From Pseudoxanthomonas suwonensis 11-1 (GTDB lineage Bacteria > Pseudomonadota > Gammaproteobacteria > Xanthomonadales > Xanthomonadaceae), in contig NC_014924.1 in NCBI RefSeq assembly GCF_000185965.1, positions 3,286,001 through 3,350,000 on the forward strand: a DNA stretch of 64,000 nt, in the 5' to 3' direction. Positions 31,465-39,751 of this stretch are shown here, piece by piece. Below the pieces are notes generated by a model, which searched no databases, was not told the DNA's origin, and worked only from the letters and a program-made list of their open reading frames with translations. Both the position numbers and the translations under genes were made by a program. Numbering within the stretch: the stretch's first letter is position 1; each line of letters starts with the position of its first letter.

Positions 31465-31944
31465 ATGAAGCGTACCGCCCGATATTCCTTCCCGGCCCTG
31501 GTCGCCATTGCCATGGCCCTGCCGGCCGCGGCCAGCGAGCCCACCAAGCCGCTGGACACGCCCGCCCCCACGCGCCAGCAGGCCGCCGACCAGGCCCTGA
31601 CCGAGGCCCAGGTGCGCAGCCTGCTCACCAGCGCCGGCTACACGAAGATCAACGACGTCGAGTTCGACGACGGCATGTGGGAAGCCGATGCCACCAGCGC
31701 CAACGGCAAGAAGGTCGATGTGCGCGTGGACGCCGGCGGCCGCATCTACACCGATGAGCAGGTTTCCAACCTCAGCGCCGAGGACGTGAAGGCGCGCCTG
31801 ACCGCCGCCGGCTATTCCAAGATCCACGACGTGGACTTCGACGACGGCATCTGGAAGGCCGAGGGCGAGCGCAAGGACGGCCAGGAGGTCGAGATCCGCC
31901 TCGACCCGAAGGACGGCCGCATCATCAACGTCGAGAACGACTGA
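31465..31944 (+). CDS. Exported protein with two PepSY-like repeats
   Basis: A 159-residue protein with a signal peptide (ALVAIAMALPAAAS) and, after a linker, two tandem about 50-residue repeats: LTEAQVRSLLTSAGYTKINDVEFDDGMWEADATSANGKKVDVRVD and LSAEDVKARLTAAGYSKIHDVDFDDGIWKAEGERKDGQEVEIRLD. Each follows the PepSY pattern (helix, GY.KI.DV.FDDG.W.A, strand, ending GR(I)). PepSY domains bind or restrain other proteins and sometimes metals in the periplasm. GGAG precedes the ATG. Function of this protein is unknown. Confidence 0.85.
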   Translation: MKRTARYSFPALVAIAMALPAAASEPTKPLDTPAPTRQQAADQALTEAQVRSLLTSAGYTKINDVEFDDGMWEADATSANGKKVDVRVDAGGRIYTDEQVSNLSAEDVKARLTAAGYSKIHDVDFDDGIWKAEGERKDGQEVEIRLDPKDGRIINVEND

Positions 31945-31950
31945 CGTAGC

Positions 31951-31981
31951 CGGCGGGCCGCACATTGCGGCCCGCCGCTTT
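31951..31981. terminator. Bidirectional terminator between PepSY and MFS genes
   Basis: Perfect 11-bp stem CGGCGGGCCGC / GCGGCCCGCCG (31951-31961 and 31967-31977) around ACATT, followed by CTTT. The T-tract is short, but the convergent position between two gene ends supports a role for both strands. Confidence 0.75.
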
Positions 31982-33213
31982 CAGGCCCCGGCCCGCGGGG
32001 TGTAGCGCCAGCCGACCAGGAAGCCGGTGCCCAGCAGCACCGCGGCCAGCAGCCAGGGCGCGCCCGGCAGGCGCAGCGGCGCGTCGTCGCCGATGAAGAC
32101 CGCGAACACGTTGGCGAAGAGCAGCGGACCGACGATGCCGGCCAGGCTGACCAGGCTCATCAGCGCACCCTGGATGCGGCCCTGCACTTCCGCGCCCACT
32201 TCGCGCGTGATCAGCGCCTGGGTTGCCGGCGCCGCCAGCGCCCACAGCGCACTGACCGGCAGAGCCGCCAGGAACAGCCAGGGCGTGCCCGCGAAACCAT
32301 AGACCGCGAACCCGGCCACGCCGCAGCCCAGGCCCAGCAGCAGGGTGCGGCGCTCGCCAAGCGTGCGCACGGCACGCCCGACCAGCAGCGCGTTGACGAT
32401 GATGCTCATCACGCCCACCGCCGCCAGCACCCAGCCCACTTCGGTCGGCCCCCAGCCGAAGCGGTAGTCGGCGAACAGCACGAACACGCTCGGATAGACG
32501 TAGTGGGCGAGGTTGGCCAGCACGACCACCGCCGCCAGCGCGAATACCTGCGGGTACTGCCGCAGCAGCGCCACCGCGCCGAAGGGGTTGGCGTGGGCGA
32601 TGTCGAAGCGCGCCGTGCGCCGCCCTGGCGGCAGCGACTCCGGCAGCACTAACAGGCCGTAGAGGAAGTTCAGCAGTGCCAGGCCGGCGGCGAACCAGAA
32701 CGGCAGGCGCAGGTCGATGCCGCCCAGCCAGCCGCCGATCATCGGCCCGACCACGAAGCCCAGGCCGAAGGCGGCGCCGATCATGCCGTAGCTTTTGGCG
32801 CGCTTCTCCGGCGGGGTGACGTCGGCGATATAGGCATTGGCTGTGGTGAAGCTGGCCGAGGCCACGCCGGAGATGATCCGCGCCACCAGCAACATCGGCA
32901 GCGAGGTGGCCAGGGCCATGACCACGAAGTCCAGGCCCAGGCCCAGGCAGGAGACCAGGATCACCGGGCGCCGCCCGAAGCGGTCCGACAGCGCGCCCTG
33001 CACCGGCGTGGACACGAACTGCACCGCGGCGAAGACCATGCCGAAGATGCCGACCCAGCGCGCGGCGCTGGCCAGGTCGCCGCCGGTGAACTCCTCCACC
33101 AGGTGCGGCAGCACCGGGATGATCACGCCGAAGGACAGCACGTCGATCAGCACGGTGATGAAGATGAAGACCAGAGCGGCCGTGCGCCGGGGGTTAGCAG
33201 CAGGTTGACTCAC
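31981..33213 (-). CDS. MFS drug efflux transporter (TCR/Tet-like, DHA1 family)
   Basis: A 12-helix major facilitator. Conserved motifs: loop 2-3 GALSDRFGRRPV (motif A), FITVLIDVLSFGVIIPVLPHLV in helix 1, GFVVGPMIGGWLG in helix 5 (antiporter motif C). These match tetracycline/multidrug H+ antiporters of DHA1. No ATG is available; the GTG at 33213 leaves 12 residues before helix 1 (about 410 residues), while a GTG at 33303 would add about 30 disordered residues. The shorter form is preferred but unproved; neither has a clear ribosome-binding site. Substrates unknown. Confidence 0.88.
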   Translation of the reverse strand: MSQPAANPRRTAALVFIFITVLIDVLSFGVIIPVLPHLVEEFTGGDLASAARWVGIFGMVFAAVQFVSTPVQGALSDRFGRRPVILVSCLGLGLDFVVMALATSLPMLLVARIISGVASASFTTANAYIADVTPPEKRAKSYGMIGAAFGLGFVVGPMIGGWLGGIDLRLPFWFAAGLALLNFLYGLLVLPESLPPGRRTARFDIAHANPFGAVALLRQYPQVFALAAVVVLANLAHYVYPSVFVLFADYRFGWGPTEVGWVLAAVGVMSIIVNALLVGRAVRTLGERRTLLLGLGCGVAGFAVYGFAGTPWLFLAALPVSALWALAAPATQALITREVGAEVQGRIQGALMSLVSLAGIVGPLLFANVFAVFIGDDAPLRLPGAPWLLAAVLLGTGFLVGWRYTPRAGA

Positions 33214-33666
33214 GCGGGTGGCCGGCTGGAGTGAGCGCGCATTATCGCCACAGGCGGGAGCTTGCGCGCGCGGGTGGGGGGCCGTTGCCGTGACCGGGGC
33301 CACGGTCCACCGCTGACGTGGCGCGACGGAGCAACGGCGAGCCTTGCGTGCGTGCGACGGCTGACCGGAACCACGTGCGGCGGTGCCTGTCGGTCCGCAT
33401 TGCCGGACGGCGACGTGTCACCGGGTCCCGTTCCTTGGCACCTGGATCTGGAGCGGTGCCCGGGCGAGCCGGGTATCGGCGGCGCCAGCGCGCCAGGGAC
33501 CGTCCAGCGGACCGGACGCTGGACCTGAAGCTCCCCGCTCCGCAACCGCATGCTTCCGCTGATGCGGGGCGTTTCGACTTCCGCCTGGCCCAGGCCTGGC
33601 GGGAAGTGGCCTGCAGCCTCCGCAGCCGTGGACCACGGCCGCACAGGGCCGGGCCGTGCACGCGTG
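33214..33666. other. Gene-free interval between MFS start and mltB end
   Basis: About 450 nt. Contains the inverted repeat GTCCAGCG-N7-CGCTGGAC (33504-33526), which may act as a transcription terminator for the minus-strand transglycosylase gene upstream. Frames through this interval lack plausible starts and composition, so no gene is called. Confidence 0.5.
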
Positions 33667-34875
33667 CTATGGCACGGGGAGGGCGGTGGCGGCGCGCAGC
33701 GCCTCGAGGATGCGCTGGCCGGCGCGGCCGTCGACGGGGTGCAGGCCTAGGCGGCGCTGCTCGTCGGCGATGGCCTGGCGGGTGCGGGTGCCGACCAGGC
33801 CGTCGGGTTCGCCGATGGGATGGCCGCGGGCGAGGAGCAGCTGCTGCAGCTCGCGGCGCTGGGCGCGGGACAGGCCCGGATCGTTGGTCGGCCAGGGCGT
33901 GGCCAGGCCGGGGCCACCACGGAGGCGGTCGGCCAGGGTGGCGATGGCCAGGGCATAGCTTTCGGCGGCGTTGTAGGCGTAGATCGCGTCGTAGTTGCGG
34001 AACACCAGGAACGCGGGCCCGGTCCTGCCTGCAGGCAGCAGGATGGCGGCGCGCGCATCGGCCGGGCCGAGCTCGCCGCCATCGATGCGGCGCACGCCCA
34101 GCGCCAGCCATTCCTGCAGCGGCCTGCGCTTGGTGCGCCCGGCCAGGCTGGCGTCGAAGCCCGGCGGCAGCTGCACCTCATGGCCCCAGTGCCGCCCGGT
34201 CTGCCAGCCGGCGCGCTGCAGGTAGTGGGCGGTGGAGGCCAGTGCATCGGGGATGCTGCCGACCAGGTCGCGACGGCCGTCGCCATCGCCATCCACCGCG
34301 ATCCGCGCATAGGTGCTGGGCATGAACTGGGTGTGGCCAAAGGCGCCGGCCCAGGAGCCGGTGATGCCCGGATCGCGCAGGTCGCCGGCATGCAGCAGCT
34401 GCAGCGCGGCCAGGAACTCGCCGCGGAAGAAATCCTGCCGCCGCCCGAAGCAGGACAGTGTCGACAGCGACTGCAGCAGCGGGCGCTTGCCGGAGACGCG
34501 GCCGTAGTCGCTCTCCACGCCCCACACCGCCACCACCGTCGCCGGATCAACGCCATGGCGCGCGGACACGGCCGCCAGCAGCTCGCGATGGGTCTCCAGC
34601 ATGGCCAGGCCATCGGCCACGCGCTCGTCATCGACCAGGCCGGAGAGGTAGTCCCAGATCGGCGTGGTGAACTCCGGCTGGTGGTCAAGCAGGTCGAGCA
34701 CGCTGCGGTCGGGAACGACCTCGGCCATGTAGCCGTCGAACGCGGCGGCGGGAATGCCGCGCGCCACCGCCTGCGGGCGCAGGCGTTCGTTGACGCAGGT
34801 TTCGAAGGCGGCGTCGGCGTGCGCATCCAGCGCGGGCCACAGCAACAGCGCCGCCAGGCAGAAGCTGGCTCTCAT
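33667..34875 (-). CDS. Lytic murein transglycosylase B with C-terminal peptidoglycan-binding domain
   Basis: Cleaves peptidoglycan glycan strands to 1,6-anhydromuropeptides in the periplasm. From ATG 34875 there is a signal peptide (ASFCLAALLLWPALDAHA), the MltB catalytic domain with WGVESDYG (catalytic Glu121) and TGSWAGAFGHTQFMPSTYARIAVDGDGDGRRDL, and a C-terminal PG_binding_1 domain (LSRAQRRELQQLLLARGHP...GLVGTRTRQAIADEQ). About 402 residues. A longer in-frame start at 34944 adds 23 basic residues that would spoil the signal peptide; AAGGA upstream supports 34875. No lipobox, so secreted and soluble. Confidence 0.93.
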   Translation of the reverse strand: MRASFCLAALLLWPALDAHADAAFETCVNERLRPQAVARGIPAAAFDGYMAEVVPDRSVLDLLDHQPEFTTPIWDYLSGLVDDERVADGLAMLETHRELLAAVSARHGVDPATVVAVWGVESDYGRVSGKRPLLQSLSTLSCFGRRQDFFRGEFLAALQLLHAGDLRDPGITGSWAGAFGHTQFMPSTYARIAVDGDGDGRRDLVGSIPDALASTAHYLQRAGWQTGRHWGHEVQLPPGFDASLAGRTKRRPLQEWLALGVRRIDGGELGPADARAAILLPAGRTGPAFLVFRNYDAIYAYNAAESYALAIATLADRLRGGPGLATPWPTNDPGLSRAQRRELQQLLLARGHPIGEPDGLVGTRTRQAIADEQRRLGLHPVDGRAGQRILEALRAATALPVP

Positions 34876-34974
34876 GTCGATGCATCCTTGCAGGATGCGG
34901 ACTATAAGGCCGTGAGCACCGCGACGGTCAGTACGTGCACGCATGGGCTGGCTGCCCCGCGCACGCGCGGATGG

Positions 34975-36045
34975 CTAGAGCGCTTCGACCGAGACCGCCT
35001 GGACCAGGGCGTGTTCCTGGCCGGGGGCCAGTTCGACCAGGTCCGGACCGGCATTGGCCGCCTCCACGCACAGGAAACCGGGCCAGTGCGGACCGACGTC
35101 GGCCATCTTCGCCGCGCCGGCTTCGCCCGGGTTCCAGACCACCACGCTGCGTCCGCCCTGCACGTCCAGCCGGATCGCGCGGCCCAGGCCCGGATCGACG
35201 ATGCGGTAGCGCCCACCCGCGCCCGGATAGGTGCGGTCGCTGCGGCCGGGATCGCGCGGATCGGCCAGGGTCCAGTCGCCGTGCTGGGCGTGGGCGCGGT
35301 AGCCGTCGTTCTTGTCCAGGTAGGTGCGCCCGTCCAGGCCCTCGACCCGTACCTGCTCCACGTCGGCGACGCGGAAGTAGTTGTGCAGCGCCTCGGTGAA
35401 GACCACCGGCGCGCTGCCGGCGTTGGTGGTCAGCAGCGCCTGGCGCAGGTGGCGGCCGACGTGGACCTCGGTGCGCAGGCGCAGGTCAAGGCCCTGCAGC
35501 GCCGGCGGCTCCAGCACCACGGTGATGCCATCGTCCGCCGCGCGTGCCGCCACCAGGCGCCACGGCAGGGTGCGCACGAAGCCATGCGAGGGCACGTCGT
35601 TGCCCTGGCCCTGGCGGCCGAAGAACGGCCAGCACACCGGGGTGCCACCGCGGATCGGCGTGGGCAGCTCCGCGCGCAGCGGCGACAGCCAGAACACGTC
35701 CTGGCCGCCGCGCGGCACGTACGACAGCACCTGGCCGCCGAACAGCGCGATCGCCGCGCTGGCGTGCGGGGTTTCCACCAGCACCGCGTCCAGGCCCTCG
35801 AACCGGCCCAGGCGTACGCCAGGTACATCGATGGCCGTGTCGCTGGCGGTAGTGGCGGGCGACTGCTGCCAGGCGGCGAAGTCGGGAGGCATGCCGAAGA
35901 CGGTGGGACTGGTCACGGTGGTAGCGGTCGCTGTGGGAGGGGCGGGCGCCGCGTCCGGCAGCGGCGCACGCGCCTCCGGCCCGCTGCAGGCGGTTGCCAG
36001 CAGGCAGCACAGGACCAGGCGGATGCGGGACGTCGCTCGGCTCAT
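34975..36045 (-). CDS. Hexose-6-phosphate mutarotase-like (YeaD family) protein with lipoprotein-type signal
   Basis: Aldose-1-epimerase-fold protein related to D-hexose-6-phosphate mutarotases: PHASAAIALFGGQVLSYVPRGGQDVFWLSP, TPIRGGTPVCWPFFGRQGQGNDVPSHGFVR (catalytic His in PSHGF), LHNYFRVADVEQVRVEGLDG, and FLCVEAANA near the end. The usual enzyme is a cytoplasmic protein of about 290 residues. This one has, from ATG 36045, a leader RLVLCCLLATAC then an Ala/Pro-rich linker, suggesting an exported lipoprotein. The lipobox (ATAC) is atypical. Downstream of egtD on the same strand (58 nt). Export is inference. Confidence 0.82.
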   Translation of the reverse strand: MSRATSRIRLVLCCLLATACSGPEARAPLPDAAPAPPTATATTVTSPTVFGMPPDFAAWQQSPATTASDTAIDVPGVRLGRFEGLDAVLVETPHASAAIALFGGQVLSYVPRGGQDVFWLSPLRAELPTPIRGGTPVCWPFFGRQGQGNDVPSHGFVRTLPWRLVAARAADDGITVVLEPPALQGLDLRLRTEVHVGRHLRQALLTTNAGSAPVVFTEALHNYFRVADVEQVRVEGLDGRTYLDKNDGYRAHAQHGDWTLADPRDPGRSDRTYPGAGGRYRIVDPGLGRAIRLDVQGGRSVVVWNPGEAGAAKMADVGPHWPGFLCVEAANAGPDLVELAPGQEHALVQAVSVEAL

Positions 36046-36103
36046 GCGGTATGCGGACGTGGAATCCGCTGCATGATACCCGGCGCACGTGGCCTGCCCT
36101 CGG

Positions 36104-37075
36104 TCAACGCGCGGCCTGGCGCAGCAGGCGCAGGCCGAAACCCTCCGGCTCGCCACCCCAGCCGTCGACCACCTCCAGCCCGGCGCGCGCGGCCAGCGCG
36201 GCGAAGCTCTGGTCGCTGTACTTGTGGCTGTACTCGACCTCGATCGGCTCGCCCTCGGCGAAGTCGAAGGCCAGCCCGGCCACGTGCACGCGCTGCGGCC
36301 GCAGGCTCACGATCCGGGTCTCGATGCGCTCGCACTGCGGCACGTAGCGCGCCTGGTGGGCGAAGGCGGAAAGGTCGAAGTCCGCATCCAGCTCGCGGTT
36401 GAGCCGCGCCAGCAGGTTGAGGGTGAACTCGGCGGTGACCCCGGCGGCATCGTTGTACGCGGCCTCGAGCACCGCCCGGTCCTTGACCAGATCGATGCCG
36501 ACCAGCGCGCGGCCGTCGCGACCGATGGTCTCGCGCATCGCTGCCAGCAGCTTTACCGCCTCGGCCGGGGTGAAGTTGCCCAGGGTCGAGCCGGGGAAGA
36601 ACACCAGGGTGCGGGTCGGCTCGCGTGGTGGAGACGGCAGGCGCAGCGGGCGGGTGAAGTCGGCCTCCAGCGGGAGCATCGCCACCCTGGGGAAGCGCGG
36701 GCGCAGCCTCGCCACGCAGCCTTCCAGTGCCGCCGGCGAGATTTCCACCGGGGTGTAGGCCAGCGGGTCCTGCAGGCCGGCCAGCAGGCGCCCGGTCTTC
36801 AGGCCACTGCCGCTGCCGTACTCGACCACGTGCACGTCCGGGCCGACCGCGGCGGCGATCGCCGGCATGTGCGTGGCCAGCAACTCCAGCTCGACCCGGG
36901 TGAGGTAGTACTCCGGCTGCCGGGTGATCGCCTCGAACAGGGCCGAGCCGCGGGCATCGTAGAAATACTTGGAGGAGATCCGGCGCGGCCGCGCGGCCAG
37001 TCCGTCCAGCACGTCGCCGAGCAGGGTGGGATCTACAGGGTCGTGATGGTGGCGGGCGGCGGCTGCGGGGGTCAT
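36104..37075 (-). CDS. egtD: L-histidine N-alpha-methyltransferase (EgtD, ergothioneine biosynthesis)
   Basis: Trimethylates histidine to hercynine, the first step of ergothioneine synthesis. The 323-residue protein has the EgtD/DUF2260 features: RRISSKYFYDARGSALFEAITRQPEYYLTRVE at the N-terminus, the SAM site VVEYGSGSGLKTGRLL, FFPGSTLGNF, IGIDLVKD-type GIDLVKDRAVLEAAYNDAAGVTAEF and the C-terminal EVEYSHKYS. ATG at 37075 is used; 23 further upstream residues in frame are not conserved. Separated by 25 nt from egtB, so co-transcribed. Confidence 0.93.
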   Translation of the reverse strand: MTPAAAARHHHDPVDPTLLGDVLDGLAARPRRISSKYFYDARGSALFEAITRQPEYYLTRVELELLATHMPAIAAAVGPDVHVVEYGSGSGLKTGRLLAGLQDPLAYTPVEISPAALEGCVARLRPRFPRVAMLPLEADFTRPLRLPSPPREPTRTLVFFPGSTLGNFTPAEAVKLLAAMRETIGRDGRALVGIDLVKDRAVLEAAYNDAAGVTAEFTLNLLARLNRELDADFDLSAFAHQARYVPQCERIETRIVSLRPQRVHVAGLAFDFAEGEPIEVEYSHKYSDQSFAALAARAGLEVVDGWGGEPEGFGLRLLRQAAR

Positions 37076-37100
37076 CAGGGCTCCGGGGGGATCGGCCGGC

Positions 37101-38387
37101 TCAGTCGCGGGCCAGGCGCAGGCCGGCGAACTGCCAGCGCGCATGCGGGGGAAAGAAATTGCGGTAGCTGGCGCGCATGTGCCCGCGCGGGGTGGCGCAA
37201 CTGCCCCCGCGCAGCACGAACTGGCCGCTCATGAACTTCGCGTTGTACTCGCCGGTGTCGTCCTGCCAGGGACGGAAGCCGGGATAGGCCAGGTAGGCCC
37301 TGCTGGTCCACTCCCACACGTCGCCGAACAGCTGCAGCGGGCCGGGACCGGCAGCGGGCCTGGTCGGGCACGGCTCGAGCATGCCGCAGTCGGCGTAGTG
37401 GCCGTCCGGCGGCTGGCGGCGCGCGGCGTGTTCCCACTCCGCCTCGGTGGGCAGGCGCGCCCCGGCCCAGCGGGCGAAGGCATCGGCCTCGTAGTAGCTG
37501 ACGTGGGACACCGGCGCGTGCGGCGGCAGCGTGCGCATCCCGCCGAGGGTGAAGGCCTGCTCCAGGCCAGGCTCCCAGTACAGCGGGCGCTCCCAGCCCT
37601 CGGCCTGGACCCTTGCCCAGCCATCGCTGAGCCACAGCCGCGGATCGCGGTAGCCGCCGTCCTCGACGAACTGGCGGTACTCGGCATTGCTGACCGGCCG
37701 GCTGGCCAGGGCGTGCGCCGGCAGCAGCACCCGGTGCGGCGGCGACTCGTTGTCGTAGGCGAAATCCGGCGCCTGCGGCCAGGCCGGCACGCCCATGGCC
37801 GCCAGCTGCTCGGGAACGGCGCTCCAGTCCATGGGCAGCGTTTCGGTGGGCGCAGCGGCCGGATCAGGCAGGTCGCTGCGGTAGGCCGGCCGCAGCGGCT
37901 GGCTCCACAGCGCGTGCTTGATATCGGTCAGCAGCAGCTCCTGGTGCTGCTGCTCGTGGTTCAGGCCCAGCTCCAGCCGGCGCAGCTGCGGTACGTCCAG
38001 GCTGCCGGCCTTCAGGGCACGCATTACCCGCGCATCCACTGCCTCGCGCCAGGCCAGCACCGCCTCCAGCGACGGCCGCGACAGCAGGCCACGACGGGGC
38101 CGCGGCTGGCGCGGGCCGGCGCTGTCGTAGTAGCTGTTGAACAGGTAGTGCCACTGCGGCTGCAGCGGCTCCATCCCGGCCGGGGCCAGCACGAAGTGCT
38201 CGAAGAACCAGGTGGTGTGGCCAAGATGCCACTTGGCCGGGCTGGCGTCCTCCATGCTCTGCAGCATCGCGTCTTCCGGCGACAGCGGCGCGGCCAGGTC
38301 GACCGTAGCGGCGCGCACGCCGGCGTAGCGAGCGGCGGCGGCCTGCAGGTGGCGGGCGGGCGGTGCGACGGAAAGGGCCAGGTCCAT
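37101..38387 (-). CDS. egtB: Ergothioneine synthase EgtB (iron-dependent sulfoxide synthase)
   Basis: Couples hercynine with a thiol donor using non-haem iron. DinB-like N-terminal domain with the iron ligands WHLGH (His57) and HEQQHQE (His144, His148; Glu150), then a formylglycine-generating-enzyme/sulfatase-modifying-factor C-terminal domain: RPVSNAEYRQFVEDGGY, RLPTEAEWEHAARRQ, FGDVWEWTSR, FVLRGGSCATPRGHMR. About 428 residues. ATG 38387 is chosen over a GTG 9 nt upstream. Paired with egtD, giving the two-gene ergothioneine pathway without EgtA/C/E nearby, consistent with the bacterial variant using another thiol donor; the donor is not known. Confidence 0.93.
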   Translation of the reverse strand: MDLALSVAPPARHLQAAAARYAGVRAATVDLAAPLSPEDAMLQSMEDASPAKWHLGHTTWFFEHFVLAPAGMEPLQPQWHYLFNSYYDSAGPRQPRPRRGLLSRPSLEAVLAWREAVDARVMRALKAGSLDVPQLRRLELGLNHEQQHQELLLTDIKHALWSQPLRPAYRSDLPDPAAAPTETLPMDWSAVPEQLAAMGVPAWPQAPDFAYDNESPPHRVLLPAHALASRPVSNAEYRQFVEDGGYRDPRLWLSDGWARVQAEGWERPLYWEPGLEQAFTLGGMRTLPPHAPVSHVSYYEADAFARWAGARLPTEAEWEHAARRQPPDGHYADCGMLEPCPTRPAAGPGPLQLFGDVWEWTSRAYLAYPGFRPWQDDTGEYNAKFMSGQFVLRGGSCATPRGHMRASYRNFFPPHARWQFAGLRLARD

Positions 38388-38602
38388 CCCGGGCACGCTA
38401 GACGCGTGGCCATGAGCATTACGTCAGCGGGGCGTTAGCAGGAAGTAGCGGTCGGGGAGCCCCTCCCTACGGAACGAAGAAGAGCGGTTGCGGACCACGG
38501 GTTCCCAGTCCCTAGGCGCCCTGGCTCTGGCGCAAGGGCCGTGGCGCGCACCAGTGGTGCGCAAGCGCAACGTCTCACCCCCTAAGGAGAGGCGAGACCC
38601 GG

Positions 38603-38998
38603 TCAGGAAACGTCGCCGTCCACGTAGAACCAGCGGCCGTTCTCGCGCACGAAGCGGCTGCGTTCGGTCATGCGGACGGCGGAGCGGCCGCCGGTGCGGT
38701 AACGGGCGACGAACTCGACCTCGGCGCGGTCGCCGGCGGCGCGGTGGGACTTGATCGCCAGCCCCAGCCAGACCACGCGCAGGCCCTCCGGATCATCCAG
38801 GTCCAGCAGGGTGGGCCGGGTCGAAGGGTGCCAGGTGGCACGCAGGTAGTCCGGCAGGCCCAGCACGTAGGCGCTGTAGCGCGAGCGCATCAGCGCCAGC
38901 GCGTCGGGGGCCGGTTCGCCGGCGTGCCAGCGGCCGCAGCAGGCCTCGTAGGCCCGGCCGGTGCCGCAGGGACAGTCGCGGGGCTCGACCGCGGCCAT
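38603..38998 (-). CDS. YchJ-like protein (SEC-C/UPF0225 type)
   Basis: A 131-residue protein with an N-terminal cysteine motif [19 protein letters not shown] (zinc-binding SEC-C-like) followed by the YchJ NTF2-like region [28 protein letters not shown] and [36 protein letters not shown]. The family is widespread; the role is unknown, though the SEC-C motif suggests protein or nucleic-acid binding. The ATG at 38998 puts the Cys motif 9 residues from the N-terminus, as usual. Four bases after folE, so likely co-expressed. Confidence 0.88.
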   Translation of the reverse strand: MAAVEPRDCPCGTGRAYEACCGRWHAGEPAPDALALMRSRYSAYVLGLPDYLRATWHPSTRPTLLDLDDPEGLRVVWLGLAIKSHRAAGDRAEVEFVARYRTGGRSAVRMTERSRFVRENGRWFYVDGDVS

Positions 38999-39002
38999 GG
39001 CC

Positions 39003-39596
39003 TCAGCGCCGGCCCTCGATGAAGCGCAGGAACTCCGAGCGGGTGCGGGCATCCTCGCGGAAGCTGCCGAGCATGCACGAGGTCACCATGCTCACCCCGC
39101 GCTTGTGCACGCCACGGGTGGTCATGCACTCGTGCGCGCCCTCGACCACCACGCCCACGCCGAGCGGGTGCAGGGTTTCCTGGATGCACTGGGCGATCTG
39201 CGCGGTCATCTTCTCCTGGACCTGGAAGCGGCGCGCGTAGGCGTCCACCACCCGGGCCAGCTTGCTGATGCCCACCACCTTGCCCGCCGGCAGGTAGCCG
39301 ACGTGGACCCGGCCGATGATCGGCGCCATGTGGTGCTCGCAGTGGCTTTCGTACTCGATGTCGCGCAGGACGATCATCTCGTCGTAGCCGGCGACCTCCT
39401 TGAAGGTCCGGGCCAGGTACTCGCGCGGGTCGTCGCGGTAGCCGCTGAACCAGTCTCCGTAGGCCTCGGCCACCCGGCGCGGGGTGTCCAGCAGGCCCTC
39501 CCGCGAGGGATCCTCGCCGGCCCAGCGCAGCAGGGTGCGGACGGCCTCCTCGGCCTGTTCCCGGGTGACCTGGGGGGTGGGGACGCTGGAAGTCAT
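39003..39596 (-). CDS. folE: GTP cyclohydrolase I
   Basis: Converts GTP to 7,8-dihydroneopterin triphosphate, first step of folate/tetrahydropterin synthesis. 197 residues with family motifs: [18 protein letters not shown], the zinc-binding [42 protein letters not shown], and [19 protein letters not shown] (second zinc Cys), all conserved. ATG at 39596 fits length (about 190-220). Upstream neighbour of ychJ by 4 nt. Divergent from the GGDEF-EAL gene at 39752. Confidence 0.96.
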   Translation of the reverse strand: MTSSVPTPQVTREQAEEAVRTLLRWAGEDPSREGLLDTPRRVAEAYGDWFSGYRDDPREYLARTFKEVAGYDEMIVLRDIEYESHCEHHMAPIIGRVHVGYLPAGKVVGISKLARVVDAYARRFQVQEKMTAQIAQCIQETLHPLGVGVVVEGAHECMTTRGVHKRGVSMVTSCMLGSFREDARTRSEFLRFIEGRR

Positions 39597-39751
39597 GGCT
39601 TTGGCATTGCTGGCTCGGGGGATGGGCATCGTACCCGACCAGCTCCCGACAGGCGGCGCTCAACTTTTCCCGATGGCGGCCGTTCTCGACTGGGACCACT
39701 TGTCTCCGGGGGGGCCGCCACAGGGGTCCGGGGGCCCGGGGCGGGAGCCAG

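Noticed and set aside
33304-33666. Possible small gene between the MFS and transglycosylase genes
   Set aside because: No start codon with a ribosome-binding site, and Arg/Pro-rich translation in every frame.
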